A DNA stretch of 64,000 bases, taken from Mycetocola zhadangensis. GTDB lineage: Bacteria > Actinomycetota > Actinomycetes > Actinomycetales > Microbacteriaceae. Below are positions 26,489-34,486 of the stretch, in pieces (the stretch's first letter is position 1; each line of letters starts with the position of its first letter). Where the stretch lies: contig NZ_RCWJ01000004.1 in NCBI RefSeq assembly GCF_003668565.1, positions 124,001 to 188,000 of the forward strand. Direction: 5' to 3'. The position numbers were made by a program, and so were the translations under genes. A model generated the notes under the pieces. It did not search any database, was not told the origin of the DNA, and saw nothing but the letters and a program-made list of their open reading frames with translations.

Positions 26489-27697
26489 TCAGGCGCCGTC
26501 CTCGATCATGCGATCTCGGGACACAACTGCTCCGGCGAAGACACCGACGAATGCGACACCGATCAAAACGATCAGCGGAACCGTCCACCCTCCTGTCGCG
26601 TCGTGGGTGAGCCCGACAACGAGCGGGCCCATCGCTCCGATCACGTAGCCGACACTCTGCGCGAAGCTCGAGAGTGCGATGGCGCCGACGTGGCTGCGTG
26701 AACGCAGGTTGATCAGTACGAGAGCGAGGGGAAACAGGAGCGTCCCGAGTCCGCTCAGCACCACCCAGAGCACCGGCGCTGAGGTGGGAGCAAGAAGGAG
26801 TCCCGCATAACCGGCAACGAGGCATCCGATCGCCACATAGATCAGAAGCGCGACATTCCTCATCCGCACGGCGAGGATCGGAATCAAGAGCCCCGCGGGG
26901 ATTCCCATGAAGGCGTAAATCGACAGCAGGACACCCGCGGTGGTGTCGCTCACCCCGACCGTGTCCCGGACGAGGCTCGGCAGCCAGGCGAACATCGCGT
27001 ATGCGTTGAGGGAGGAGAGCCCGAACACGACGGCGAGCGAGATCGCCAGTGGAGATCGCCACAGAGTGCCAACCACGTCGGAGTTGGCCGCTTCCAGCGT
27101 GGGAGCCGCGGGGGAACGGCGGTCCCGGGCGAGGAGCGCCAGCCAGGGAATCAGGGCGATCACGCTGAGGCCCGCCCACATGGCCAGTGAGATGCGCCAG
27201 CTCGCCGCGTCGGCAACCGGCACAGCCACGAGCGGAGGTATGAGCGTTGAAACCGAAAGCATCGTCACGTAGATCGTGGTGAGCAAGGCGATGCGGTCGG
27301 GGAAATACTTCTTGACGACCGGGGGCAGGAGCACGTTTCCGAGGCCGAGCCCCGCGAAGGTGATAGCGCTGCCCAGAACGAGCACGAGCACGTCGGCTGC
27401 GAGCCCTCGAAGCAGGTGCCCGGCAAAAATCGCAAGCAGAGCAGCGATCAGCACCACTTCGAGCCTGGAGCGACGAACGAGAGCGGGTGTGAGGATGCCG
27501 AAGAGCGCGAAGCAGACCGGCGGCATCGAGCCGAGCAGACCGACGATGACGGGGCTCAGCGCCAGGTCAGTCGAGATCCGGCCGACGATAGGAGACAGGG
27601 CTCCGACAGCGGTTCGGAGGTTCGCGGCAACGAGGATGATTCCGACGAAAGCGAGCACCCGGCCCGCAAGAACCGGGCGGCGTGCATTCGTTGTCAC
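26489..27697 (-). CDS. MFS transporter (CynX/NimT-like)
   Basis: A 402-residue major facilitator protein with 12 hydrophobic segments. The opening FVGIILVAANLRTAVGALSPIV-like stretch (core NLRTAVGALSP) is characteristic of the CynX/NimT branch, which includes cyanate and 2-nitroimidazole transporters. No substrate is indicated by neighbours. The GTG start is fixed by TACACT, six bases, codon. It is divergent from the MDMPI-fold gene and its end lies close upstream of the deo operon regulator, possibly under the same operator from the other side only by read-through. Confidence 0.88.
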   Translation of the reverse strand: MTTNARRPVLAGRVLAFVGIILVAANLRTAVGALSPIVGRISTDLALSPVIVGLLGSMPPVCFALFGILTPALVRRSRLEVVLIAALLAIFAGHLLRGLAADVLVLVLGSAITFAGLGLGNVLLPPVVKKYFPDRIALLTTIYVTMLSVSTLIPPLVAVPVADAASWRISLAMWAGLSVIALIPWLALLARDRRSPAAPTLEAANSDVVGTLWRSPLAISLAVVFGLSSLNAYAMFAWLPSLVRDTVGVSDTTAGVLLSIYAFMGIPAGLLIPILAVRMRNVALLIYVAIGCLVAGYAGLLLAPTSAPVLWVVLSGLGTLLFPLALVLINLRSRSHVGAIALSSFAQSVGYVIGAMGPLVVGLTHDATGGWTVPLIVLIGVAFVGVFAGAVVSRDRMIEDGA

Positions 27698-27709
27698 TGT
27701 GCAAGTGTA
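27698..27709 (-). promoter_or_regulatory. Leaderless -10 of the MFS gene
   Basis: TACACT, TGCACA, GTG. Confidence 0.6.
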
Positions 27710-27759
27710 TGGCGGGAATGTGAAAGGAAGGCGGCTCGACCGACCGCTGAAACGGCGCG

Positions 27760-27771
27760 TAGTGTGTATTT
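27760..27771 (+). promoter_or_regulatory. Leaderless -10 of the MDMPI-fold gene
   Basis: TAGTGT, GTATTT, ATG. Confidence 0.6.
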
Positions 27772-28449
27772 ATGTTCGCCTCCCGAAAGCGCCAGCCCGC
27801 GTCGTCGCCTGCGCGCGGAACCCAGATCGCCGACGCGCTGAACATCGTCGGGAACGGCCTGGACACCCTCACAGCGGTTCAGTGGGCGAGCCCGAGCCTG
27901 TGCGAGGGCTGGAGTGTGAAGGACACCATCGCCCACCTGGTCTGGCGGATCGGCACTCCGTCTGTTCGTCTCGCGACCGACATTGTTCGGGCCTCCATCG
28001 CCGGCCGTCATGCCAACCCGATGGAGTCGTTCGACGACATCGCCCGCGGAATCGCCGATTCGGGTGGGACAGATGAGCTGCGTCGCGAGCTCCGCGCGAT
28101 TGCGGTCGAGAAGGCCGAAGGGCACGGTCGATCGAACTCAGGCGAACTGGTCGAGGCCGTTGTGCACGGTTATGACGCGCTGCATCCGCTCGGCATCGTG
28201 CTGCCGTTCTCCTCCGAGACGACACACCAGGTTGCGATGACAAGCGCACTGACGGCGTCACGCGAAGTGCGCTCCCTGCTGCGTCACCGCACGCTGGTCG
28301 CCGCGGACGCCGGCTGGCGGATCGGGCACGGATCGGAGATCATGGCCGATGCGGCGAGTGTCATCCTGTTTCTCAACGGCCGGAAGGCCATGCAGCCGCC
28401 GAGCCGTGTGCGGCTTCTTGCTCCCGCTCCGACCCCTGGGCTCGCCTGA
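27772..28449 (+). CDS. MDMPI/DinB-fold protein (maleylpyruvate isomerase N-terminal family)
   Basis: A 225-residue protein with the four-helix MDMPI N-terminal fold. The family pattern SLCEGWSVKDTIAHLVWR holds the first metal-binding His, and ELVEAVVHGYDA the second His/Asp region. In actinobacteria this family includes mycothiol-dependent isomerases and transferases, so a thiol-linked detoxification role is possible but unproven. The gene converges on ribF, and the 54 bases between them are an 18-bp tandem repeat. Confidence 0.85.
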   Translation: MFASRKRQPASSPARGTQIADALNIVGNGLDTLTAVQWASPSLCEGWSVKDTIAHLVWRIGTPSVRLATDIVRASIAGRHANPMESFDDIARGIADSGGTDELRRELRAIAVEKAEGHGRSNSGELVEAVVHGYDALHPLGIVLPFSSETTHQVAMTSALTASREVRSLLRHRTLVAADAGWRIGHGSEIMADAASVILFLNGRKAMQPPSRVRLLAPAPTPGLA

Positions 28450-28450
28450 A

Positions 28451-28511
28451 CAGCTGAGCAGAGCCGATCAACTGAGCAGAGCCGATCAACTGAGCAGAGC
28501 CGATCAGTTGA
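28451..28511. repeat. 18-bp tandem repeat at the ribF stop codon
   Basis: Three copies of CAACTGAGCAGAGCCGAT (the first with CAGCTG) run from 28451 to 28504 and merge with the 3' end of ribF. Read on the ribF strand, each copy brings TGA back in the same frame. TCAACTGA and TCAGTTGA (28486-28511) also form an 8-bp inverted repeat that may serve as a weak terminator. Confidence 0.85.
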
Positions 28512-29433
28512 GGAGTTGGCGTACCCGCTCGACGTCGTCCGCCATCTGCACGATAAGCGGTTCGATCCCCGTGAATGCCACCATTCCGCGAATCCGCTCG
28601 ACGAATTGCACCTCAACCACCTGGTCGTAGAGGTCGATTTCCCGGTCGAGCACAAACGCCTCGACCTGCTTCTGTGGCACTCCGTCGAATGTGGGGTTGT
28701 TGCCGACCGAGATCGCGGCTGGAAGGCGCTCGGAGCCCACCCGAAGCCAGCCGGCGTACACACCGTCCGCAGGGATGAGCCCGTCAGAGTCGGGTGACAG
28801 GTTCGCCGTCGGGTAGCCGAGTTCGCGCCCTCGCTTCGCGCCGTGCACGACGACACCGCGCACGGATGGATCGTGGCCGAGCAGCTGTGATGCTTCGGAA
28901 ACGCGCCCTTCTGCGAGGAGTTCCCGAATCCAGGTCGACGAGACCCGCCTGCCGTCCTGAGGCGTGACATCCGGAATGATCTCGACGTCGAAACCGTGTT
29001 CTACACCCAGAGAGCGCAAGAGCTCGACGTTACCTGCGCCTCGGTGACCGAAGCGGAAGTCAGTACCGACGAGCACAAGCCGCGCGTTGAGCGCGCCCGA
29101 CAGCATCGTCGTGACGAAGTCCTCGGGTGGAAGCTGCGAGAGCTCGCGGTCGAAGGGAATCAGCAGTGCCGCGTCGATTCCGGTCTCGGCGAGCAGGTCG
29201 AGTTTCTGCTCGTTTCCGACGAGCGCCGGCGGACATTTTTCTGGCGCGAGAAGGGCAAGCGGGTTCCGGTCGAACGTCACGACGACGGACTTCAAGCCGC
29301 GTTCTTTCGCAGCGTCCCGGAGTCGCGTGATCACAGCGCGATGCCCTGCGTGGACACCATCGAACTTGCCGATGGTGACAGCGGTGCCCCCGAAGCCCTC
29401 AGGAACGTCTCCGACCCGTCTGAACGTGATCAC
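28504..29433 (-). CDS. ribF: Bifunctional riboflavin kinase/FAD synthetase
   Basis: A 309-residue enzyme that converts riboflavin to FMN and then FAD. The N-terminal nucleotidyltransferase has GKFDGVHAGHRAV (HxGH motif) and VGTDFRFGHRGAGN; ISSTWIRELL-like and GYPTANL mark the switch to the C-terminal riboflavin kinase. The GTG at 29433 is chosen because it overlaps the stop of the upstream membrane-protein gene (GTGA), although the frame is open further up. It ends the truB operon, as is common in bacteria. Confidence 0.93.
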   Translation of the reverse strand: MITFRRVGDVPEGFGGTAVTIGKFDGVHAGHRAVITRLRDAAKERGLKSVVVTFDRNPLALLAPEKCPPALVGNEQKLDLLAETGIDAALLIPFDRELSQLPPEDFVTTMLSGALNARLVLVGTDFRFGHRGAGNVELLRSLGVEHGFDVEIIPDVTPQDGRRVSSTWIRELLAEGRVSEASQLLGHDPSVRGVVVHGAKRGRELGYPTANLSPDSDGLIPADGVYAGWLRVGSERLPAAISVGNNPTFDGVPQKQVEAFVLDREIDLYDQVVEVQFVERIRGMVAFTGIEPLIVQMADDVERVRQLLN

Positions 29434-29909
29434 GCTGTCGTGCCTGTGAGGTCGCGGGTCGGGCGGTGCCGTGCAAGCCACCACATCCCGAGGGGCGGGA
29501 GAACAAGCGGAATGAAGAGGTATCCGGCGCCGAAGTATGACCACACGGTTGCCTCGGGGAACAGCTGTGGCTCGAGAATGCTGAGCGTGCCGATGGTAAG
29601 CACACCCAGAAGCTCGAACGAGATGGTGGCCCAGGCGATGCGGTACCAGCCGGATCCGCTTCGAACCAGTGCGAGAGTCGCGACGATATAGACGACGGCT
29701 GCGAGCGCTGACAGCGAGTACGCCAACGGCGCCTCGTCGAACCGCTCGGCGATTTGAACAAACGATCGGCCGGTCGCGCCGAGTGCGAGGATGCCGTAGA
29801 CAACAACAAGCACCCTGCCGATGCCAGAGATACTCCGTCGAGGTGCGGCGGTCGCCGGTGAAGCGGTCGACGGTGCCGTTTCCTCGAGGCGTTCGCGATG
29901 TGATGTCAT
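29430..29909 (-). CDS. Four-helix membrane protein in the truB-ribF operon
   Basis: A 159-residue protein with about 30 Pro/Thr/Ala-rich cytosolic residues, then four hydrophobic helices, and a short basic C-terminus (ARHRPTRD). I do not recognise a family. Its stop overlaps the ribF start, so it is translationally coupled to FAD synthesis; whether it helps riboflavin uptake or is only a passenger is open. A TACACT hexamer ten bases before the ATG may be an internal promoter. Confidence 0.8.
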   Translation of the reverse strand: MTSHRERLEETAPSTASPATAAPRRSISGIGRVLVVVYGILALGATGRSFVQIAERFDEAPLAYSLSALAAVVYIVATLALVRSGSGWYRIAWATISFELLGVLTIGTLSILEPQLFPEATVWSYFGAGYLFIPLVLPPLGMWWLARHRPTRDLTGTTA

Positions 29910-29952
29910 GACGAATTCCAGTGTATTCGCGTTTGTCGGGGCCCTTCGCCTG

Positions 29953-30321
29953 TTACAGGGGCAGGGTCGTCCAGATCTGTTGCATCCGGTACACCATCAC
30001 CGCGATGGCCAGACCGACAACACCAAGGATGACTGTGCTCCATTTGCTGCGATCGACGAGCGCCCAGAACGCTGCGGCCACCGGAAGCAGGATCGCCGAG
30101 ACGAGGTAGGTGTAAAACTCGAGAACACTGCCGACAGCTGTGTTGCCTGTGAACGGGGCGACGATCGCGATCACGAGCTGAACGACAAGGAGCACCTCCA
30201 CGAGGGCGAGGGACCCGAGAGTGAGGTCACTCGGCTTTTTGCCGAGGAAACCGAGGGTCACGCAGAGAAGTCCGGCAACAACGGCGACAGCCACCTGGAG
30301 CCAGGTGAACCACTCGATCAT
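29953..30321 (-). CDS. Four-helix membrane protein overlapping truB
   Basis: A 122-residue protein with four hydrophobic segments and little else; an FLGKKPSDLTLG loop joins the first two. No family is recognised. Its ATG overlaps the truB stop by four bases (ATGA), so it is translated with truB, and it precedes another small membrane gene by 43 bases. The pair of membrane genes between truB and ribF is a clade-level arrangement whose purpose I cannot infer. Confidence 0.8.
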   Translation of the reverse strand: MIEWFTWLQVAVAVVAGLLCVTLGFLGKKPSDLTLGSLALVEVLLVVQLVIAIVAPFTGNTAVGSVLEFYTYLVSAILLPVAAAFWALVDRSKWSTVILGVVGLAIAVMVYRMQQIWTTLPL

Positions 30322-31232
30322 GCGTCAGCCGCATCGGCCGGGAAGTTGACGGCGCTCTTGGCGACGTCTCCGCTGATCTTCACCAGACCGATGAGACGGC
30401 CGTTCGGAGCGATACCTGCGGCCAGTTCAGCCGCGCCGAGCGGACCGGAAAGGTCGAGTTCGACCGCGGCGACCTTCTTGCCGTGTCCGAGGTCGATGGC
30501 CTGCTGTTCGGTGAGGGAGATTCGGGGAAAGAGAACCGATGCGGCGTCTGCCGGTCCGATGAGGCTCTCCCCCACATTGAGGTTCTCGAGGGTCGGAGCG
30601 GAATCGACGGTGAACGGACCGATCCGTGTCCGTCGGAGACGGGTCAGGTGCCCGCCGACGCCGAGCGCGGATCCGAGGTCGCGGGCGAGCGCCCGGATGT
30701 AGGTTCCCGATGAGCACTCCACGCGCACATCGAGGTCGACGAAACCGTCCAGCTCGCGGCGTTCGATCACGTCGAAGCGCGAAACCGTGACCGGGCGCGA
30801 TTTCAGTTCGACGGTCTCCCCAGCACGAACGAGCGCGTACGCGCGTTTCCCGTCGACCTTGATCGCACTGACGCTGGAGGGAACCTGTGAAATGTTGCCG
30901 GTGAGGTTCGCAATGGCTGAGGCGATTGCGCCGTCGGAAACTCGCGAGATGGCATCCGCTGATGCGTGTTCAACCGCCTCACCTTCGGCGTCGTCAGTTG
31001 TCGTAGTGAGGCCGAGTCGGATGGTGGCCAGGTATTCCTTGTCTTGGCCGACCAGGTAGGTGAGCAGGCGAGTGGACGAGTTGACGCCGAGGATTAACAA
31101 TCCGGTCGCCATCGGATCGAGGGTGCCCGCGTGGCCCACCCTGCGGGTGCCGGCGAGCTTCCGAGTGCGCGCGACGACGTCGTGGCTTGTGATGGACTGA
31201 GGCTTGTCGACGAGGAGGATGCCGGAGTGCAC
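30318..31232 (-). CDS. truB: tRNA pseudouridine(55) synthase
   Basis: A 304-residue enzyme that makes pseudouridine 55 in the T loop of tRNAs. It starts with SGILLVDKPQSITSHD, has the catalytic Asp in RVGHAGTLDPMATG, and the KEYLATIRLG strand, plus a C-terminal PUA-like part. The GTG at 31232 has AAAGGA six to seven bases upstream; the open frame upstream of this point is not truB-like. It leads an operon with two membrane proteins and ribF. Confidence 0.93.
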   Translation of the reverse strand: MHSGILLVDKPQSITSHDVVARTRKLAGTRRVGHAGTLDPMATGLLILGVNSSTRLLTYLVGQDKEYLATIRLGLTTTTDDAEGEAVEHASADAISRVSDGAIASAIANLTGNISQVPSSVSAIKVDGKRAYALVRAGETVELKSRPVTVSRFDVIERRELDGFVDLDVRVECSSGTYIRALARDLGSALGVGGHLTRLRRTRIGPFTVDSAPTLENLNVGESLIGPADAASVLFPRISLTEQQAIDLGHGKKVAAVELDLSGPLGAAELAAGIAPNGRLIGLVKISGDVAKSAVNFPADAADA

Positions 31233-31287
31233 AGATGATCCTTTCGTGCCGAACTGGCGACGAACCATTCTCCCACATGCCGCGCCG

Positions 31288-31299
31288 TAGGCTGGGGGC
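31288..31299 (+). promoter_or_regulatory. Leaderless -10 of the panE-like gene
   Basis: TAGGCT, GGGGGC, ATG. Confidence 0.6.
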
Positions 31300-32313
31300 A
31301 TGCGTGTTGCGGTCATCGGAGCTGGAGCCCTCGGTTCGACTTTCGCGGCACTTCTCGACCGGGCTGGGCACGAGGTGACCCTTGTCGCCCGGGGCGAGCA
31401 GCTGAAGGCTGTGCGTGAACACGGCATTCGGCTCGGCGGTGGCTTCGGCGACTGGCGAACGACGCGACTGGTCGCTGTGCCGCGTCTTGAGGCTGGCAGC
31501 CGGGTCGATCTGGTGCTGTTCGCTGTGAAGGCGCAGGACACCGCTGCGGCCCTGGACGAGCACGGAGACACGATCGGCGGAGCGCCGGTCCTTGTCATCC
31601 AGAACGGGCTCGAGGGTGTGGACACGGTCTCCTCGGCGTTGCCGGACTCCTCGTGTATCGGAGCGTTGTCGATCGTCGCCGCGTCATACCTCGAGCCGGG
31701 CTCTGTCACAGTGACCACACCGGCGACGACATACATTGGAAGGGGCACAGGGTCGCCAGACGCCGAAGTGCGAAAGCTCGAGGCGGAACTCGGTGAGGCG
31801 CTGAAGCTGTCAGCGATCGGCAACTTCGTCGGCGCCCAGTGGACGAAGCTTCTCGTCAATCAGCTCAACGCGCTGCCTGCGATAACAGGGGAAAGTGTTC
31901 AGGCGGTGATTGCCGACCGGCCTCTGCGAAGAATCATGGCGAGGAGCATGCGCGAGACCGTCCGTACGGGAATTGCCGCAGGCATCCGTTTTGGATCGCT
32001 GCAGGGTCTCGGCAACCTGCGACTTCGGTTCTTTGCCCTGCTGCCAGTCACGCTTGGGCAGGCGCTTCCTCTGCTCTTCGCCCTGCGCATGGGATCGGTA
32101 CCCAACCCGGGGTCGACGCTGCAGTCGCTCAAGCGGGGCCAGCGTACGGAGATCGATTTTCTCAACGGTGCTGTTGTGCGCCAGGCTCGGTCGCTCGGAC
32201 GGACGGCGCCTGTGAACGAAACGCTGACTGAGCTGGTGCACAAAGTGGAGGAGTCGGGGGTGTTTCTCACCCCGGGGGATGTTGGCCACGCGGTGGAAAC
32301 CGCTCGGCACTGA
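31300..32313 (+). CDS. Ketopantoate reductase family protein
   Basis: A 337-residue NADPH-dependent reductase of the ApbA/PanE family. The Rossmann motif GAGALGSTFA is at residues 7-16; KAQDT and the conserved catalytic Lys in GAQWTKLLVNQLNALPAI (core TKLLVN) are present. True PanE makes pantoate for coenzyme A, but many paralogues exist and no pantothenate gene is adjacent, so I leave the symbol open. It converges on the uridine kinase-like gene with only three bases between stops. Confidence 0.88.
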   Translation: MRVAVIGAGALGSTFAALLDRAGHEVTLVARGEQLKAVREHGIRLGGGFGDWRTTRLVAVPRLEAGSRVDLVLFAVKAQDTAAALDEHGDTIGGAPVLVIQNGLEGVDTVSSALPDSSCIGALSIVAASYLEPGSVTVTTPATTYIGRGTGSPDAEVRKLEAELGEALKLSAIGNFVGAQWTKLLVNQLNALPAITGESVQAVIADRPLRRIMARSMRETVRTGIAAGIRFGSLQGLGNLRLRFFALLPVTLGQALPLLFALRMGSVPNPGSTLQSLKRGQRTEIDFLNGAVVRQARSLGRTAPVNETLTELVHKVEESGVFLTPGDVGHAVETARH

Positions 32314-32316
32314 CCG

Positions 32317-32991
32317 TCAGCAGCTGTCGAGGAACACCCGCAGAGGGTGCGCTTCGTCCTCGTTGGTGATCACAGCGGATGCTCGAGTGCGAGGACCCGA
32401 TTCGCGCTGGTAGAGCTCCTGGCCACCGACGTATCTGGCGTTCGATGGCGCGAACGGGTCGGCGTCGACACCGAGCGACGAGCTCAATCGTGAGTATGCC
32501 TCCGCGGCGGTGACGTCGAGCCACAGGGAGTAGTGCCAGAGTCCGCGAAGCTCCGGGCGATGCAGGAAGACACCGTCGACGATGAGGGTGGCGTCCTTGG
32601 GCCCTGTGACCCAACGCAGCTCTTCGCCGGTGTCGCGTTTTTCGTCGAAGCCGACGAGCTGGAAGCCTGTGCTCCCCGCCATTCGGAACGGCTCAATGAG
32701 TGCCCGACGAAACAGTGAATAGTCGAACGAGTCTGAGTAGTATCCCTCTGGCGAGTTTCTCCCGCGCGCGTAGCGCTCCTCGCGTGGTCGGTGGAAGTCG
32801 TCGATCGACGCCCGGAACACGGCTCGGTCGTCTTCGGCGAACACCTCGGCGAGGCCGTCCGCGAAGGCTGCTGTCCCAGATCCGCTGATACCGTCGACAG
32901 CGACGATCGTTCGGCCGACGCCGTAGTTGTGGGTGATTTCGCTTCTCACTTCACGCAACAATTCCACCCGTGGAGTAGTGACAAGTCTCAT
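32317..32991 (-). CDS. Uridine kinase-like P-loop protein with altered Walker A
   Basis: A 224-residue protein of the uridine kinase/phosphoribulokinase-like group. It keeps the family order: P-loop region near residue 36, then SIDDFHRPREERYARG with the substrate Asp, SFDY, and GVFLHRPELRGLWHYSLWLDV. However the P-loop reads GISGSGTAAF: the Lys expected in GxxxxGK[ST] is Thr. It may be inactive as a kinase, use another residue, or be a different activity. The start is fixed by TAGTCT, six bases, ATG, divergent from mutY. Confidence 0.82.
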   Translation of the reverse strand: MRLVTTPRVELLREVRSEITHNYGVGRTIVAVDGISGSGTAAFADGLAEVFAEDDRAVFRASIDDFHRPREERYARGRNSPEGYYSDSFDYSLFRRALIEPFRMAGSTGFQLVGFDEKRDTGEELRWVTGPKDATLIVDGVFLHRPELRGLWHYSLWLDVTAAEAYSRLSSSLGVDADPFAPSNARYVGGQELYQRESGPRTRASAVITNEDEAHPLRVFLDSC

Positions 32992-33003
32992 GTGTGAAGA
33001 CTA
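32992..33003 (-). promoter_or_regulatory. Leaderless -10 of the uridine kinase-like gene
   Basis: TAGTCT, TCACAC, ATG. Confidence 0.6.
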
Positions 33004-33019
33004 CCCGCGCCAGAGCGCA

Positions 33020-33034
33020 TACGCTGGGAAACGT
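33020..33034 (+). promoter_or_regulatory. Probable -10 of mutY
   Basis: TACGCT ends nine bases before the ATG at 33035, a near-leaderless arrangement; transcription would begin at or very near the start codon. Confidence 0.45.
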
Positions 33035-33910
33035 ATGTCTCACAGCCCTGACCTTTCCACGCGGATCATCAACTGGTTCGCGGAGAACCGCCGCGACCTG
33101 CCCTGGCGTGAACCCGGCTTTCCGGCATGGGGCACGCTCGTTTCTGAGTTCATGCTGCAGCAGACACCGGTCGCTCGGGTGATCCCGCGGCTGGCTGAGT
33201 GGCTCGAGCGCTGGCCGACTCCCGCAGCGCTCGCGAGTGTTCCGTCCGGTGAGGCCGTGCGGGCCTGGGCAAACCTGGGTTATCCGAGGCGTGCGCTCTG
33301 GTTGCATGCCGCGGCGGTGCAGATCACCGAACGCCACGGTGGTGTCGTTCCGCACGATGTCGATGACCTCCTCGCCCTCACAGGGGTCGGCGACTACACA
33401 GCACGGGCGGTTGCTGCTTTCGCCTATGGCCACAGGCATCCGGTCGTCGATACAAACACTCGGCGGGTGATCGCGCGTGCCGTGAACGGCAACGCAGAGC
33501 CTGCTCCCCCGTCGAATGCCCGCGACCTGGCAGCGATGGAGAGCCTCCTCCCGACCGGCTCAGACGACGCACACACGTTCAACGCCGGAATGATGGAGCT
33601 CGGCGCGATCGTTTGCACGGCTAGGTCACCGCGGTGCGATGCCTGCCCGATCGCCGACCTGTGCGCGTGGCGGCTCTCCGGTTATCCCGAGTACCTGGGC
33701 AAGCGCAAAGCGGTGCAAAAAAAGTACGAGGGCAGCGATCGGCACGTTCGTGGGCTGATCATGGCCGAGTTGCGTGCGGCGCACGTTCCGGTGACCACTG
33801 TCGAGATTGAAACCCTATGGTCGGATGCCACGCAGCGCGACCGCGCTTTGGCAGGCCTGGTATCCGATGGCTTGGCCGTCTACGAAGAAACGGGCTATGT
33901 ACTGCCCTGA
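33035..33910 (+). CDS. mutY: A/G-specific adenine DNA glycosylase
   Basis: A 291-residue repair enzyme that removes adenine mispaired with 8-oxoguanine. The HhH-GPD fold shows EFMLQQTPVARV with the catalytic Glu, GVGDYTARAV and the catalytic Asp in VDTNTRR; the iron-sulfur ligands follow as C-x6-C-x2-C-x5-C in VCTARSPRCDACPIADLC. The C-terminal NUDIX-like domain that recognises 8-oxoguanine is absent, only about 80 residues remaining, as in other short actinobacterial forms. I use the ATG before SHSPDLS rather than an earlier one in the divergent promoter. Confidence 0.9.
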   Translation: MSHSPDLSTRIINWFAENRRDLPWREPGFPAWGTLVSEFMLQQTPVARVIPRLAEWLERWPTPAALASVPSGEAVRAWANLGYPRRALWLHAAAVQITERHGGVVPHDVDDLLALTGVGDYTARAVAAFAYGHRHPVVDTNTRRVIARAVNGNAEPAPPSNARDLAAMESLLPTGSDDAHTFNAGMMELGAIVCTARSPRCDACPIADLCAWRLSGYPEYLGKRKAVQKKYEGSDRHVRGLIMAELRAAHVPVTTVEIETLWSDATQRDRALAGLVSDGLAVYEETGYVLP

Positions 33911-33932
33911 GGCGGCACACAGCCCGTTTCTT
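33885..33932. terminator. Long hairpin overlapping the end of mutY
   Basis: AAGAAACGGGCT (33885-33896, inside mutY) pairs perfectly with AGCCCGTTTCTT (33921-33932). The mutY stop lies in the 24-base loop. The gene converges with rbfA, so this may stop both transcripts. Confidence 0.6.
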
Positions 33933-33945
33933 GCAGAACTGAGAT

Positions 33946-34383
33946 CTACTCGTCGTCGTTGATAACCCGTGGTTTGACGTACGGGTCAGCATCGCCGGCG
34001 TATGTCGCGTTGGACTTGAGCGCTTCGATGGACTCGTCGCGTTCGCGTGCCTGAGCGAGGAGCTCGTCGAGGTGCTTGGCGTTCTCCGGAAGCGCGTCGT
34101 GAATGAACTCGAGGCTCGGTGTGAGCCGGGCTGTGATGTTCTTTCCGACTTCGCTTCGCAGCATTCCCTTTGCGGCCTCAAGCGCGGCTGCAGAGTCTGC
34201 CCGTTCCTCGTCCGAACCGTAGACCGTGTAGAACACGCTGGCGTGCTGCAGGTCTCCGGTGACGCGGACATCGGTGATCGTGACAAAGCCCAACCGGGGG
34301 TCACGCATTCCACGCTCGATGCGTTTGGCGATGACTTCCTGGATGCGGTCGGCCAGTTTACGTGCTCTTGGGTTTTCGCCCAT
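33946..34383 (-). CDS. rbfA: 30S ribosome-binding factor A
   Basis: A 145-residue ribosome assembly factor that binds the pre-30S subunit near helix 1 of 16S rRNA. It has the usual start ([14 protein letters not shown]), the [23 protein letters not shown] core of the KH-like fold (core [10 protein letters not shown]) and PSLEFIHD. The ATG at 34383 has AAGGAG six bases upstream. It follows infB as in most bacteria. Confidence 0.93.
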   Translation of the reverse strand: MGENPRARKLADRIQEVIAKRIERGMRDPRLGFVTITDVRVTGDLQHASVFYTVYGSDEERADSAAALEAAKGMLRSEVGKNITARLTPSLEFIHDALPENAKHLDELLAQARERDESIEALKSNATYAGDADPYVKPRVINDDE

Positions 34384-34446
34384 GATCTTCTCCTTCAGCC
34401 AGGGACTCGGTCGAGCCGATGGCAAATTCAGAACAGGGAGCCGGAA

Positions 34447-34473
34447 GCGGCAGCCTCATTGTGAGACTGCCGC
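34447..34473 (-). terminator. Intercistronic hairpin between infB and rbfA
   Basis: GCGGCAG and CTGCCGC pair perfectly, with CTCA/TGAG extending the stem inside and a TTG loop. There is no T tract, so it may be an attenuator or RNA-processing site rather than a full terminator. Confidence 0.5.
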
Positions 34474-34486
34474 AACCGACGAGAGC

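Noticed and set aside
24324-27697. Bacterial microcompartment for deoxyribose use
   Set aside because: DeoC with aldehyde dehydrogenases suggested it, but no shell protein gene is present and the enzymes lack a clear encapsulation peptide.
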